The notes under the pieces were generated by a model that saw nothing but the letters and a program-made list of their open reading frames with translations, made no database searches and was not told the origin of the DNA. The position numbers and the translations under genes are program-made. This document shows positions 1 to 9,488 of a stretch of DNA of 64,000 nucleotides, one piece after another; within the stretch, counting starts at the first letter, position 1, and each line of letters begins with the position of its first letter. The stretch lies in assembly GCA_016195805.1 (NCBI GenBank), contig JACPYT010000009.1:186001-250000 (forward strand). The letters are read 5' to 3'. The stretch comes from Hydrogenophilales bacterium. GTDB lineage: Bacteria > Pseudomonadota > Gammaproteobacteria > Burkholderiales > Thiobacillaceae.

Positions 1-622
1 CCCGCTCGTTCAGCTGCATGATGCGGCGCACGTCCTCGACCGGGTGCCCGGTCAGCGCGGCGATATCGTCCGCGGTGGCGTCGGTGACGCCGTGCGTTTC
101 CAGGTGGCGCTGCGCCCGCAGGTAGATGTTGAGTTCCTTGATGACGTGTACCGGCAGGCGGATGGTACGCGACTGGTTCATGATCGCGCGCTCGATGTTC
201 TGGCGTATCCACCAGGTGGCATAGGTCGAGAAGCGGAAGCCGCGCTCGGGGTCGAATTTTTCCAGCGCGTGGATGAGGCCGAGGTTGCCCTCCTCCACCA
301 GGTCGAGCAGGGTCAGCCCACGGTTGGAGTAATGCTTGGCGATGTTGACCACCAGCCGCAGGTTGCGCTCGATCATGGTCTGGCGCGCCCCGAAATCGCC
401 CTGCACGGTACGCCGCGCCAGGGCGACTTCCTCCTCGGCGGTCAGCAGCGGCGCCTGGCCGATTTCGTTGAGATACAGCTGGGTCACGTCGACCTGCGGT
501 TCGTCGAGGATGGCCGAGGCCAGTTCCTCGTTGGTATCCGCAGCGGCCTGCTGCTCTGCGTCCGTTTCAGCCGGTTCGGGGGTCAGTTCTTCTTCTGATT
601 CGTCGCTGGGTTCGCGGCTCAT
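1..622 (-). CDS. rpoS: RNA polymerase sigma factor RpoS, 5' part only
   Basis: Stationary-phase/general-stress sigma factor. About 207 N-terminal codons are present; the frame runs open off the left edge of the window. After an acidic N-terminal tail (about 40 residues) come region 1.2 ([16 protein letters not shown]), region 2 with the core-binding and -10-recognition segments ([34 protein letters not shown]) and the start of region 3 ([17 protein letters not shown]). The ATG at 622 overlaps the nlpD stop by ATGA. In E. coli the main rpoS promoter lies inside nlpD; that arrangement is possible here but no promoter was identified. Identity is firm from the motifs and the conserved nlpD neighbour. 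Confidence 0.95.
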   Translation of the reverse strand, partial: MSREPSDESEEELTPEPAETDAEQQAAADTNEELASAILDEPQVDVTQLYLNEIGQAPLLTAEEEVALARRTVQGDFGARQTMIERNLRLVVNIAKHYSNRGLTLLDLVEEGNLGLIHALEKFDPERGFRFSTYATWWIRQNIERAIMNQSRTIRLPVHVIKELNIYLRAQRHLETHGVTDATADDIAALTGHPVEDVRRIMQLNER

Positions 623-1593
623 GAGCGCTCCGGCAAATAAGTCAGGGGGTCGAGCGGTTTTCCATAACGGCGGATTTCGAAATGCAGTTCGACGCGGTCG
701 GAATCGCTGTCACCCATCAGGGCGATCTTCTGTCCGGCCGTCACCGTGTCGCCTTCCTTGACCAGGATGGCTTCGTTGTGCGCATAGGCCGAGAGAAATT
801 CGCCTGCATGCTTGATGATCAGCAAATGTCCGTAGCCGTGCAGACCGCTGCCACTGTATACCACTTTGCCGGGCGCCACGGCCCTGACCGGCGTGTTGCG
901 CGCCCCGGCGATATCGATGCCCTTGCCGCCCGCTGCGCCGAAGCGGCCGATCACCTTGCCGTCCACCGGCCACAACCAGGCGTCGACCGACGCGCCCGCA
1001 GCCGGCGCCGCCGCCGCGGGTTTCGCCGCAACAGGCTCGGCAGTCGCCGCTGCGGCGGGCGCTGGCGCAGCGGATGCCGATGCAGCGGGGGCCGGACTGG
1101 CTGCAGCAGGCGCTGCGGACGGGGACGGGCGCGCAGCTGACACCTGCGCCCAGTTGGCTTCGGAATAGGGCAGCAACTGCGCCTGCGGTTCGCGCAGCAC
1201 GGACGGCTCCGTCAGCGGCTGGGCGCTCGGCGCCGGTTCGTCGTCGAGCGGCTTGATCTCGACTGCCCCGGCCGGCGGCGTCAGCCGCAGCACCTGGCCG
1301 ACGAGGATGCGATCGGGGGACTCGAGCTGGTTCCAGATGGCGATCTCGCGGTAATCGAGGCCGTTGGCAAAGGCGATGGCATACAGCGTATCGCCGCGCG
1401 CCACGGTATGCAGGCCGTTGGTGGACGGCGCGATCTGCGGCGTGACGGGGCGCGCCGCCTCCGCCTTGACGGCGCGGTGCGTCGGCGACCGTTCATCCAC
1501 CGGCGCCATCCCGCTCGACGTGCAGCCGGCCAGCCCCAGCAGCATCGCACCCAGCCAGGCGGCGCGCATGCGGTCCCCGGCGGTTGCCTTCAT
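619..1593 (-). CDS. nlpD: NlpD-type lipoprotein, amidase activator (LysM + degenerate M23)
   Basis: Outer-membrane lipoprotein that in E. coli activates the amidase AmiC at the division septum. 324 residues: signal peptide with lipobox LAGC near residue 24, a LysM domain ([18 protein letters not shown] to VGQVLRL), a long Ala/Pro-rich linker, then a C-terminal LytM/M23 domain ([30 protein letters not shown]). The metal-binding pattern is incomplete: the first His of the active-peptidase motif is absent and the HxH motif reads ELH. This is the usual state of NlpD, which is a non-catalytic activator. The start at 1593 is favoured because it forms TGATG with the pcm stop; an ATG at 1569 is an alternative. 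Confidence 0.92.
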   Translation of the reverse strand: MKATAGDRMRAAWLGAMLLGLAGCTSSGMAPVDERSPTHRAVKAEAARPVTPQIAPSTNGLHTVARGDTLYAIAFANGLDYREIAIWNQLESPDRILVGQVLRLTPPAGAVEIKPLDDEPAPSAQPLTEPSVLREPQAQLLPYSEANWAQVSAARPSPSAAPAAASPAPAASASAAPAPAAAATAEPVAAKPAAAAPAAGASVDAWLWPVDGKVIGRFGAAGGKGIDIAGARNTPVRAVAPGKVVYSGSGLHGYGHLLIIKHAGEFLSAYAHNEAILVKEGDTVTAGQKIALMGDSDSDRVELHFEIRRYGKPLDPLTYLPERS

Positions 1594-2273
1594 CACGCCA
1601 CCCCCGGCAGCAGGGGAACGAACTTCACCCCTTCGAGCATGCGCTCGGTAAACGCATCGCCCTGGCGTTCCATCACGCACAGCGTCTGCGTGGCGTTGCC
1701 GAGCGGCATCACCAGGCGTCCGCCATCGGCCAGCTGTTCCAGCAGGGCGTGCGGCACTTCCGCAAATGCGGCCGCGATCACGATGGCATCGAAGGGCGCG
1801 AAATCCTTCGCGCCGTGCATGCCGTCGCCGTGCTTGGGCTTGACGTTGTTGACGCGAAGTTCGCGCAGCCGTGCACGGGTCTTGCCGACCAGCTGGGCGA
1901 TGCGCTCCATCGATACCACCTCGCGCGCCAGCTTGCCCAGCACCGCCGCCTGGTAACCGCAACCGAGTCCGATCTCCAGCACGCGCCCGAGGGCGCGGCC
2001 GTGGCCGTTCTCGCCATGGCGCGCCAGTTCGGCCATGCGCGCGACGATATAGGGATTGGAGATCGTCTGCCCGAAACCGATCGGCAGCGCGGTATCTTCA
2101 TAGGCGCGCGACTCCAGCGCCTGGTCGACGTACAGGTGGCGCGGCACGCTGCCCATCGCCGCCAGCACCATTTCGTCCTTGATGCCCTGCTCGCGCAGGC
2201 GTTCGACCATGCGGCCGCGCGTGCGCGCCGAGGTCATGCCGATGCCGGCGCGCGGGTTCAGGGTTTCAGCCAT
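1593..2273 (-). CDS. pcm: Protein-L-isoaspartate O-methyltransferase
   Basis: Uses S-adenosylmethionine to methylate L-isoaspartyl residues in aged proteins and start their repair. 226 residues; the SAM-binding motif I reads [13 protein letters not shown] (the commoner form is VLEIGTGSGYQ), preceded by the family segment [12 protein letters not shown]. The gene starts 16 bp inside surE and ends on the nlpD start codon, so surE-pcm-nlpD-rpoS form one tightly packed operon, as in many proteobacteria. A second possible start lies 12 codons in (MTSARTRG), which would also remain inside the surE-pcm junction. Confidence 0.94.
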   Translation of the reverse strand: MAETLNPRAGIGMTSARTRGRMVERLREQGIKDEMVLAAMGSVPRHLYVDQALESRAYEDTALPIGFGQTISNPYIVARMAELARHGENGHGRALGRVLEIGLGCGYQAAVLGKLAREVVSMERIAQLVGKTRARLRELRVNNVKPKHGDGMHGAKDFAPFDAIVIAAAFAEVPHALLEQLADGGRLVMPLGNATQTLCVMERQGDAFTERMLEGVKFVPLLPGVA

Positions 2274-3001
2274 GCGTTCACGCTCTCCATCTGGCTGAAA
2301 CGGGTGAGGTCCATTTGCAGCGGGGTGATCGAGACGTGCCCATCGGCGACGGCATGGAAATCGGTGCCTTCGCCCGCGTCCTGCGCGGCGCCGGCGGCAC
2401 CCACCCAGTACACGGTCTGGCCGCGCGGATTGGTGGTCTTCACCACCGACTCGGCCTTGTGGCGCTTGCCCAGCCGGGTCACGGCGACGCCTTCAAGATC
2501 GGCATAAGCGCAGTCCGGCACGTTGACGTTGAGCAGCATCGGTTCGGCCGGCGGCCGCGTCTGGATACGCTGCACCAGGTCGGCGACCACGCGCGCGGCG
2601 GTATCGAAGTGCTGCGCATTATGGCTGGCAAGCGAGACCGCGATCGACGGGATGCCCAGCAGATAGCCTTCGGTGGCGGCCGCGACCGTGCCGGAATAAA
2701 TCGTGTCGTCGCCCATGTTGGCGCCGTGGTTGATGCCGGAAATCACCATGTCGGGCAGATGGTCCAGCATGCCGGTGACAGCCAGATGAACGCAATCGGT
2801 CGGCGTGCCGTTGACGTAATGGAAGCCGCCCGGGGCCTGGCGCAGCATCAGCGGGCGGTCGAGCGTAAGCGAATTGGAGGCGCCGCTGCGGTCGCGCTCG
2901 GGCGCCACCACGGTGATGTCGGCGAGCGGCGCCAAGGCCTGCGCCAGCGCGGCGAGGCCGGGCGCGAAGTAACCATCGTCATTGGACAGCAGGATGCGCA
3001 T
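2258..3001 (-). CDS. surE: 5'/3'-nucleotidase SurE
   Basis: Metal-dependent nucleoside monophosphate phosphatase (survival protein E). 247 residues, normal for the family. The N-terminal acidic metal site is seen as NDD at residues 7-9, followed by [14 protein letters not shown] carrying the conserved Ser and by [22 protein letters not shown] with its metal-binding Asn. First gene of the surE-pcm-nlpD-rpoS operon; a possible promoter sits 80 bp upstream in the short gap behind tamB. Confidence 0.95.
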   Translation of the reverse strand: MRILLSNDDGYFAPGLAALAQALAPLADITVVAPERDRSGASNSLTLDRPLMLRQAPGGFHYVNGTPTDCVHLAVTGMLDHLPDMVISGINHGANMGDDTIYSGTVAAATEGYLLGIPSIAVSLASHNAQHFDTAARVVADLVQRIQTRPPAEPMLLNVNVPDCAYADLEGVAVTRLGKRHKAESVVKTTNPRGQTVYWVGAAGAAQDAGEGTDFHAVADGHVSITPLQMDLTRFSQMESVNAWLKP

Positions 3002-3079
3002 CAGCGGCAGCCTCCGGGCAAGGCAGGCAAACGGAACGGGGAACTCATGGTGGCGATGCGAACTTCAAACATGCGCCCG

Positions 3080-3088
3080 ATTCTACCA
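3080..3088 (-). promoter_or_regulatory. Candidate extended -10 promoter for surE operon
   Basis: Read on the minus strand the gap between tamB and surE contains TGGTAGAAT, an extended -10 (TG-N-TAGAAT), about 80 bp before the surE start. No convincing -35 is present. This is inference from motif and position only. Confidence 0.35.
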
Positions 3089-3112
3089 TCGGGTTTTGAT
3101 CGGCTTTCGGGC

Positions 3113-6100
3113 TTAGTCGTATTCCCGCGTATAGAACGCATCGAAACTGCTTGGCTGTCCGCCCTGCGCTTCCAGTCGCACGTGTGGCGACAGTTGATAC
3201 AGCACCTTGACCACCTGGCTCAGGCCGTCGAGGCTCTGCTCGTAGCTCAGCGTGGCGCGCGCGGACAGGCGCTTGCCGACGCTGACCACGGTGCTGGTGA
3301 GGGTTTCGCCGCTGCCCGAACGCACGTCGAAACTGTCGATGCCCAGGGTTTCCGCCATCTTCGCCTGCAAGTTCACCGACTCGGTCCGGCTCAGCAAGGC
3401 CCCCGCCGCCACCTGCAGCAGCACGAACTCCTGCTGGCCGCTGTTTTCCAGGCCGTGCCCCAGCACCAGCCAGGCGAGCTTTTCGGTGTCGGGCAGCGCC
3501 GGATCGGAATAGAGCGTCACCAGCGGGCGCTGCACCGTGCCGCCAACCTGCACGCCCACCTTGACGGTCGGCGTCTTGCGCACTGCCAGCACGTCGAGGC
3601 CGGGGTTGTCGATGGGGCCGGCAAACCGCAAGACGCCACGCTCGATGTCCAGCGTCTGCGCATAGGCGGCGTAGCGCCCCTTTTCCACCTGGATCGTGCC
3701 TTCGGCGCGCAGTGCCTGGTTCACGGTGAACACGTGCAGCTGGCCGCCGAGCCGCGCGTCGAGTCCGGCCCCCTTGAACAGGAAATCGTCACCCAGCCTG
3801 AGCTTGAGATCGAGCGCCAGCGGCAGGCGCTGCGCCGCCGGTTTTTCGCGCGGCGGGCGGCCGACGACGACGACGTCGCTCGACAGCTCGGGCCGGCTCG
3901 CCTCGGGCATTTCCAGGCGGGCACGGTCGGCGGCGAGTTCGCCGGTGAGCTGCAGGCGTTTCGGGTCGAGATTCAACTGGGTCACGCCGGACACGATCAC
4001 GCGGCGGTCGCTGCGGTTGGTGGCGGCGAATTTCTCGAACGTGAGCGTGAGTCCGGCCTGTGGGTTTCTAAGCTGGGCATTTCCGCTGACCACGATGCGG
4101 CCGCTGCTGCCCTTCAGCTCGCCTTGCTGCACCTGCACCCGGTCGTCCGCCAGAACGAGCTTGAGCGTGCCGTCGGTGATCGCCACGCCTTGTTCGGGCA
4201 TGGCAAAGCGGATGGCGTCGGCGGCAATCCGGCCGTCGATGCGTGGCGCCGCCAGGCTGCCGCTGCCGGTCAGCTGCGCATTGACGCGGGCATCGGCGCG
4301 GATGCCGACCGGGATGAAGGGACGTAGCGAACGCAAATCCGGCATATCGAACTGCGCGCTCCACGCCAGCGGCGCCGTGCGCGACAAGGCGAACGCGGCA
4401 CCCTCGAGCACCAGTGTTCCCCGGCCATCCAGGCGCAGCTGGCCGGCTTCCCGGCTGTCGGCGGCCAAGTGCACACGGGCCTGGCCGGCCGCCGCGTCGA
4501 GGTCGAGCGTCAGGGCACTCAGGCCCAGGCTCATCGCCGGCTCGGTCAGCCGCACATCGCCCGACTGGCGGCGCAGCCGTAGCTGGCCATCGAGCGATGC
4601 GCCCGCCCGCAGATTCCAGTCGCCGTTCATGCGCAGATCGGTGGTCAGGGGCGGCGCGGTTTTCAGAAATTCCAGCAGGGGCGCCAGCGGCAGATCGGCG
4701 AGCGTGCCACGGCTGGCGAGCCGCGTGCCCTGGCGGTCGAACTGGTCGACCGTCAGCCGGCCGCCTGCCACGCTCAGCGCCAGGCCGTTCACCTGCTGCT
4801 GGCCGCGCGACAGCAGCAGGGTGGCGGGTGCCACCAGTTTCATCGGCCACTGGCCCTGCACCTCGGCCTGATTCAGTCGTCCGCGCCACACCGCATTCGC
4901 ATCCAGCCCGCCCGCCAGGTTTGCCGTCACCCGCCATGCGGGCAGGCGGGCGTCGAGCGTCAGCGTGTGCGCATTGCGGCGGCCCTGCAGGTTGGCGCGG
5001 ACGGTATCCACCCGCTGGCCGGCCAGCCGCACCCCGCTCGCATCGAGCTGGCCGGTGAACGCGCCGTTGGCCGCGGCCTGCAGGTTCATGCGCAGGACCA
5101 GGGTGTCGGCGGCGATGTCGCCGGGCAGGCGCAGGCCGCTGGCGGCAAGCTGACCCTCGATCTGCGGCTGGGCAGGATCGCCGCTGGCGCTGCCGCGGCT
5201 GCTCAGCCGCCCGGCCAAGCCCAGGTTCAGGCGTGCCAGCGCCGGTGCGTCGACGTCCCAGACGAGCTGGTCGCCCGCCCGGCCGTACGCGCCCTTCAGC
5301 TTCGCCCGGTTGCCGGCCAGATCGAGGTCGACGTCGGCGTCGGCGAGATGCCGGTTTTCGTAGCGCAGCCGGCCCTGTCCTTTCACCGGGCGTCCTTCGA
5401 GTTCGCCCGGTGGCAGGGTGAACTGCGTCTGCAGGCGCAGCGCGGGCAGCAGGGCGCCGCTGGCCTGGCCGCGCGCGTTGAGTCGCCCGCGCGGAAATTT
5501 TCCGAAGCGCGCCGGATTGATCTGGCTGGCGTCGAACGAAGCGGTAAAGGCGCGCGTGGCGTCGAGCTGCAGCGCACCCGTGGCGCTCAGCCGCCCCACC
5601 TGTCCGGCGAAATTTGCCGACTCCAGGCGCAGGGCCGCGTCGGCATGCGTCAGCGTGAAACGGCCCTGCCCCCAGGTTTCGCTGACGTCGGCCGTGAGCG
5701 TCTGGCGCGTCGCGTCGCCGTCCAGTTGCAGGGTCGTCTGCAGGCGCGTGGCTACCAGCCGGCGATGCAGTCCGGCGAGGTTGAGACACGGGCTATTGAG
5801 GTTCACGCTCAGGCGGCCATTGCGCCACTGACCGTTCCCGCTCAATTGTCCGGCCGCCCCCAGGTCGATCGCCAACGCGCTGAAATCGGCACGCGCGCTG
5901 TCGCCCAGCACCGCGCCGGTGAGGCCGACGAGCGGCAGGCGGTTCTGGTCGAGCCGCTCGGCCAGCCGGTTTCCGAGACTGAAGCTGCCCAGCAGGCGTT
6001 CGCCCGACTGGCCTTCGAATACGCCGGAAAACGCCAGATCGGCGGCCGGTGCGCCCGCCACGAACTGGCGCGGATCAATGCCCTGCCCGGCCACCAGCAG

Positions 6101-6838
6101 TTTGGGCACACGCACGCGCGCAAACGGCGCGGCTTCGCCGCTGGCCATGAGGCCCATGTTCTGGGCCTGGGCATCGAAGCGGAAGACGATGGCCGCCAGT
6201 TGCCCCCGCACCGCGAGCGAGGCGGTGATCGGGATGGGCTCCTTGCGCACGGCATCGAAGCGGCCCTGCAGATCGAACGGGGCATCCTTGCCGAGCTCGA
6301 GCCGGCCGCTGACGTCCGCCCAGGGCGTCCCCGCCGCCATGTCGGTGAGCCGGTAGCGGTCGCCATCGTCATCGAGTCGGCCGTGCAGGTTTCTGAAAGC
6401 GAGCGTCCCGCCGGCATCGACCACGTCGAGGTGCGCCACGTCCCAGGCGGCCACCCGCACGTCCACCGGCAGGCGCAGGCTGACAGGAAGCGACAGCGGA
6501 GTCGTGTCCTGTTTCAGGATGTCGACGCGCACGCTTTGTGCCGCCAGCAGGTCGACGTCGAGCCGGCCATGCAGCAGCGCGCGCGGCTGCCATTCCAGCC
6601 TCACCTGCCCCAGCGTGACGCGCTTCGTATCCGACGTGTAGCTCAATGCATGGATGCGGATGGGGACGCCGACATGTCCGTCCAGCCCTGCGATCGCCAA
6701 CCGCCCCCCGCTCAGGAAAACCGCCGCGCCGCCCAGCCCGCGAAACCCGGTGGCCGTCGTCGCCATCCCGACAACGATGGCGACCAGCAGCACCAGCGCT
6801 GCCAGCAACCCGGCCAGCGCCTTGACGACGCGCCTCAA
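3113..6838 (-). CDS. tamB: Translocation and assembly module inner-membrane component TamB
   Basis: Very large (1241 residues) AsmA-like envelope protein that spans the periplasm and works with TamA; the family is now also linked to phospholipid transport to the outer membrane. One N-terminal membrane anchor (about residues 7-27), a long beta-rich body, and the C-terminal TamB (DUF490) domain ending in FDVRSGSGETLTSTVVSVG and LSYEQSLDGLSQVVKVLY. The start codon is TTG, at TTGA overlapping the tamA stop; there is no ATG that would retain the full signal anchor. The overlap implies translational coupling to tamA. Confidence 0.93.
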   Translation of the reverse strand: MRRVVKALAGLLAALVLLVAIVVGMATTATGFRGLGGAAVFLSGGRLAIAGLDGHVGVPIRIHALSYTSDTKRVTLGQVRLEWQPRALLHGRLDVDLLAAQSVRVDILKQDTTPLSLPVSLRLPVDVRVAAWDVAHLDVVDAGGTLAFRNLHGRLDDDGDRYRLTDMAAGTPWADVSGRLELGKDAPFDLQGRFDAVRKEPIPITASLAVRGQLAAIVFRFDAQAQNMGLMASGEAAPFARVRVPKLLVAGQGIDPRQFVAGAPAADLAFSGVFEGQSGERLLGSFSLGNRLAERLDQNRLPLVGLTGAVLGDSARADFSALAIDLGAAGQLSGNGQWRNGRLSVNLNSPCLNLAGLHRRLVATRLQTTLQLDGDATRQTLTADVSETWGQGRFTLTHADAALRLESANFAGQVGRLSATGALQLDATRAFTASFDASQINPARFGKFPRGRLNARGQASGALLPALRLQTQFTLPPGELEGRPVKGQGRLRYENRHLADADVDLDLAGNRAKLKGAYGRAGDQLVWDVDAPALARLNLGLAGRLSSRGSASGDPAQPQIEGQLAASGLRLPGDIAADTLVLRMNLQAAANGAFTGQLDASGVRLAGQRVDTVRANLQGRRNAHTLTLDARLPAWRVTANLAGGLDANAVWRGRLNQAEVQGQWPMKLVAPATLLLSRGQQQVNGLALSVAGGRLTVDQFDRQGTRLASRGTLADLPLAPLLEFLKTAPPLTTDLRMNGDWNLRAGASLDGQLRLRRQSGDVRLTEPAMSLGLSALTLDLDAAAGQARVHLAADSREAGQLRLDGRGTLVLEGAAFALSRTAPLAWSAQFDMPDLRSLRPFIPVGIRADARVNAQLTGSGSLAAPRIDGRIAADAIRFAMPEQGVAITDGTLKLVLADDRVQVQQGELKGSSGRIVVSGNAQLRNPQAGLTLTFEKFAATNRSDRRVIVSGVTQLNLDPKRLQLTGELAADRARLEMPEASRPELSSDVVVVGRPPREKPAAQRLPLALDLKLRLGDDFLFKGAGLDARLGGQLHVFTVNQALRAEGTIQVEKGRYAAYAQTLDIERGVLRFAGPIDNPGLDVLAVRKTPTVKVGVQVGGTVQRPLVTLYSDPALPDTEKLAWLVLGHGLENSGQQEFVLLQVAAGALLSRTESVNLQAKMAETLGIDSFDVRSGSGETLTSTVVSVGKRLSARATLSYEQSLDGLSQVVKVLYQLSPHVRLEAQGGQPSSFDAFYTREYD

Positions 6839-8583
6839 AACGACACCCCGAGCGAGAAATGCAGGCGGAACTGGCGGGTGGCTTCGCCATACGCCAGATC
6901 GAGATTCACCGGCCCCACCGGCGAGCGGTAGCGCGCGCCCAGGCCGTAGCCGAATACCGGCGACAGCTGGCCCGGACTATCGGCCGCATCGCCCGCATCG
7001 ACGAACAGCGCCATGCCCCAGTCGCGGTTGAAGAAGTAGTTGTACTCGACGCTGCCGGTGGCGAGATAGCGCACCGACGCCACCCCGCCTGCCAGCGTGC
7101 GTCCCAGGCTCTGGTAGGCGTAGCCGCGCACCGAGTTGTCGCCGCCGGCACGGAACAGGAAGTCGGTGGGAATGCCGTCGCGCGTGTCCGCCAGCACGCC
7201 GCCGAGTTCGCCGCGCAGGACCAGCCGGCCGTTCTCGCCGGCGGGGAAATACTGGGTATGGCGTCCATACAGGCGGATGAAACTGGTGTCCGACAGCAGG
7301 GCCGCCGCCGCGCCGCCGCCTTGCAGGGTGAGCACATGGCCGCGCCGCGGATAGAACGCGCGCCCCACCGTGCGCTGGGTCCACGCATAGTTGGCGGACA
7401 GCGCCTGGTTACGCTCATTGACCACATCGCCGATGGTCTGCTGTTCGGTCTGGTATTGCAGCGACAGCGTCGTCTCGATCTGTCCGCGCGTCTGGCTGCG
7501 CTTGGCCACCGCCAGCTCGGAACGGGTTTTCTGTCCCTTGATGTCTTCCTGCTTGTGCTGCACGCCAAGGCTGTTTTCGTAGCCGGCGGACGTCCGCGGC
7601 CAAGCGAGTTCCGCCGCGCCGGACTGCTGCCTGGTTTCGATGCGCGCGTCGAGTTTCAGCCGCAACCCGCGATCGGCGATGTCGCGCGCCAGCCACCCCG
7701 CCTGCACCCGCGCGCCGGTATCCGTGCTCACCCCCACGCCCACGCTGAAGGTCTTTTCAGGCCGCTCCACCACCTCGACCCGGATCGGCGCCGCCGCCGC
7801 CCGCGCGGGATCGGGATCGATGCTGACCGTGGCGTGCGCGTAATAACCGCTCGTTTCCAGCGCTGCCTGGTAATCGAGCAGATCCTGCTGGCGAAACGGT
7901 TTGCCCGGCTTGGCGGGATTGAGATTGCGGACGATCGATACGGGATAGCGCCGGGTTCCGCTGATGACCGGCTCGCCATAGAAGAATGCCGGGCCGCTGT
8001 CGATCGTCAGCGTCAGGTCGGCGGCCTGCGCGGCGGGGTCGATGCGCGCCTCGCTCGCCGTCAGTTGCGCTGCCGGATAGCGCACTGCCAGCAGCGGTTG
8101 CAGCACCGCCAGCTTGGCCGCCGTCCAGTCCGCCTGGCGAAACGGCATGCCCGGCTTCAGCAAGAAGCTGCGCTCGATGCGCCCACGCAAGCCAGCCGCG
8201 TCGGCACGTGTTTTCAGCTCACCGTCGAAGATCAGCTTCACGTTGCGCACCGTAGTGCGCGCGCCGGGATCGACCCGATAATCCAGCCGCCAGTCGTCAC
8301 CCGCCCGCTCCAGCGTGCTCTCGATCCGCGGCGAAAAATAGCCCTCGGTCGCCAGCAGATCGCGCGCCGTCTGCTCGCTCTGCAGCCGCAGCCGCTCGAT
8401 TTCCTCGGCGTCCGGCTTCTCGCCCTGCCGCGCCGCCCGTGCCGTTTCCAGATGCTGCGTCAGCAAGGCCTTGATTTCATCGGGTCCATTCACCTCCACC
8501 GTCAGCGCATGTACCGGCGTCGCATACAGCATGGCAAGCATGGCCAGGAATTTGAAAAGGCGATCTGGCAAGATCATTCTCAT
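6835..8583 (-). CDS. tamA: Outer-membrane Omp85-family protein TamA
   Basis: Outer-membrane partner of TamB. 582 residues: signal peptide ending near VHA/LTVEV (about residue 26), three POTRA-like domains to about residue 270, then a 16-strand Omp85 barrel with the L6 motif NSVRGYAYQSLG and a C-terminal strand ending in aromatic F (LHFSLGVSF). It lies directly upstream of tamB with a 4-bp overlap, the arrangement conserved for this module. Motifs and synteny make the call firm. Confidence 0.93.
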   Translation of the reverse strand: MRMILPDRLFKFLAMLAMLYATPVHALTVEVNGPDEIKALLTQHLETARAARQGEKPDAEEIERLRLQSEQTARDLLATEGYFSPRIESTLERAGDDWRLDYRVDPGARTTVRNVKLIFDGELKTRADAAGLRGRIERSFLLKPGMPFRQADWTAAKLAVLQPLLAVRYPAAQLTASEARIDPAAQAADLTLTIDSGPAFFYGEPVISGTRRYPVSIVRNLNPAKPGKPFRQQDLLDYQAALETSGYYAHATVSIDPDPARAAAAPIRVEVVERPEKTFSVGVGVSTDTGARVQAGWLARDIADRGLRLKLDARIETRQQSGAAELAWPRTSAGYENSLGVQHKQEDIKGQKTRSELAVAKRSQTRGQIETTLSLQYQTEQQTIGDVVNERNQALSANYAWTQRTVGRAFYPRRGHVLTLQGGGAAAALLSDTSFIRLYGRHTQYFPAGENGRLVLRGELGGVLADTRDGIPTDFLFRAGGDNSVRGYAYQSLGRTLAGGVASVRYLATGSVEYNYFFNRDWGMALFVDAGDAADSPGQLSPVFGYGLGARYRSPVGPVNLDLAYGEATRQFRLHFSLGVSF

Positions 8584-8765
8584 GGGACACGGCGTCAGGC
8601 CATTCTAGGAGGTGTACCAAGGCCGAGCAAAACGGTTGTCGCGGCAGGCATCGGAATCGGCAACGGGGAGGGCCTGATTTCGTCCCATCCGGACATCGGG
8701 CACGTAAACTATCGGAATTTCCGCGTGCCCCCCATGCCGCCTCTTCCCATGCAGCGACCCGCCCG

Positions 8766-9482
8766 ATGATCCCGTCCACGCCCCGACGCACCTGGCTGTT
8801 CCTGATCGCGAGCAGTCTGGCCTATTTCGGCCCCGACCTGCTGGTGCCGGCAGCCTGGGCGCACACGCACCTCTACCTCGTCGGGTCTGCCCTCTACCAG
8901 GGCATGCTCGTGGTGCTCGGCTTCGGGTTCGGCCCCGCCCTCTGCCGGGCAATGGCGGTCAGCCCGGCCGACGCGTCCTTTCTCGACGCCGCCATCGAGC
9001 GGGCCGGGGCCGGTTTACGGGCGACTGGACTGGCCGAACCGCCCGTGCGGCTCTTCGAGCATGCGATGCCGTTCGTGCTGACCGCGGGCCTGCTGCCCAG
9101 GCAGTGCGAGGTGTTCGTCTCCACCGGACTGGCAAGCCGACTGACGCCGTCCGGCTTGCAATTCCTGCTGGCCCGCGCCGCCGTCCACGCCACCCTGCGC
9201 CATCGGCTCGCCGCGCTCCTGCCGCTGCTGGTTTTCACGATGCTGTTGCCGGATCCGGTCACGCCCGCCACCTGGCTCGCTACAGCCGGATTCCTGCTCC
9301 CCTGGCTGATGCTGCACTGGGTGTTCGAACTGGATGCCGACCGCTGTGCTGCCAAGGCAGTGGGAGCCGGGGCGGCCGATGCCTTGCGTGAGGGGCTCGC
9401 CATCACGCATCCCCATCCCGCCTGGCTGAGCACCCATCCGCCTTTGCGGTGGCGGCTGCGCGCAGTCCGGGCAAACGCATGA
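8766..9482 (+). CDS. Degenerate M48-like membrane protein (pseudo-peptidase?)
   Basis: 238 residues with three or four hydrophobic segments (about 10-30, 40-60, 145-165, 170-190). The layout recalls M48 (HtpX-type) peptidases: a substrate-side segment before LTPSGLQFLLARA, then FELDADRCAAKAV, which matches the third metal ligand motif E-x-x-AD-x-x-A, and a C-terminal HPPLRWRLRAV like the family's HPxxxxR. Where the zinc motif HExxH should be, the protein reads RAAVH, so the first His and catalytic Glu are missing. Either an inactive relative or a chance resemblance. It converges on the PAP2 gene, 6 bp apart. No clear ribosome-binding site before the ATG. Confidence 0.55.
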   Translation: MIPSTPRRTWLFLIASSLAYFGPDLLVPAAWAHTHLYLVGSALYQGMLVVLGFGFGPALCRAMAVSPADASFLDAAIERAGAGLRATGLAEPPVRLFEHAMPFVLTAGLLPRQCEVFVSTGLASRLTPSGLQFLLARAAVHATLRHRLAALLPLLVFTMLLPDPVTPATWLATAGFLLPWLMLHWVFELDADRCAAKAVGAGAADALREGLAITHPHPAWLSTHPPLRWRLRAVRANA

Positions 9483-9488
9483 CACGCC

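Noticed and set aside
619-1593. Missing catalytic His residues in the NlpD M23 domain as a novelty
   Set aside because: Loss of these residues is normal for NlpD, which activates amidases without cutting.
3076-3097. CCCGAT/ATCGGG hairpin followed by TTTT as a terminator
   Set aside because: The T-run is on the + strand, but no + strand gene lies upstream. On the minus strand, where tamB ends, there is no T-run.
4967-6931. Long open frame antisense to tamB
   Set aside because: High GC with few stops gives long shadow frames; its composition mirrors tamB codons, and it has no motif or ribosome-binding site. The same applies to those opposite clpB (11216-12928) and glnD (46521-48992).
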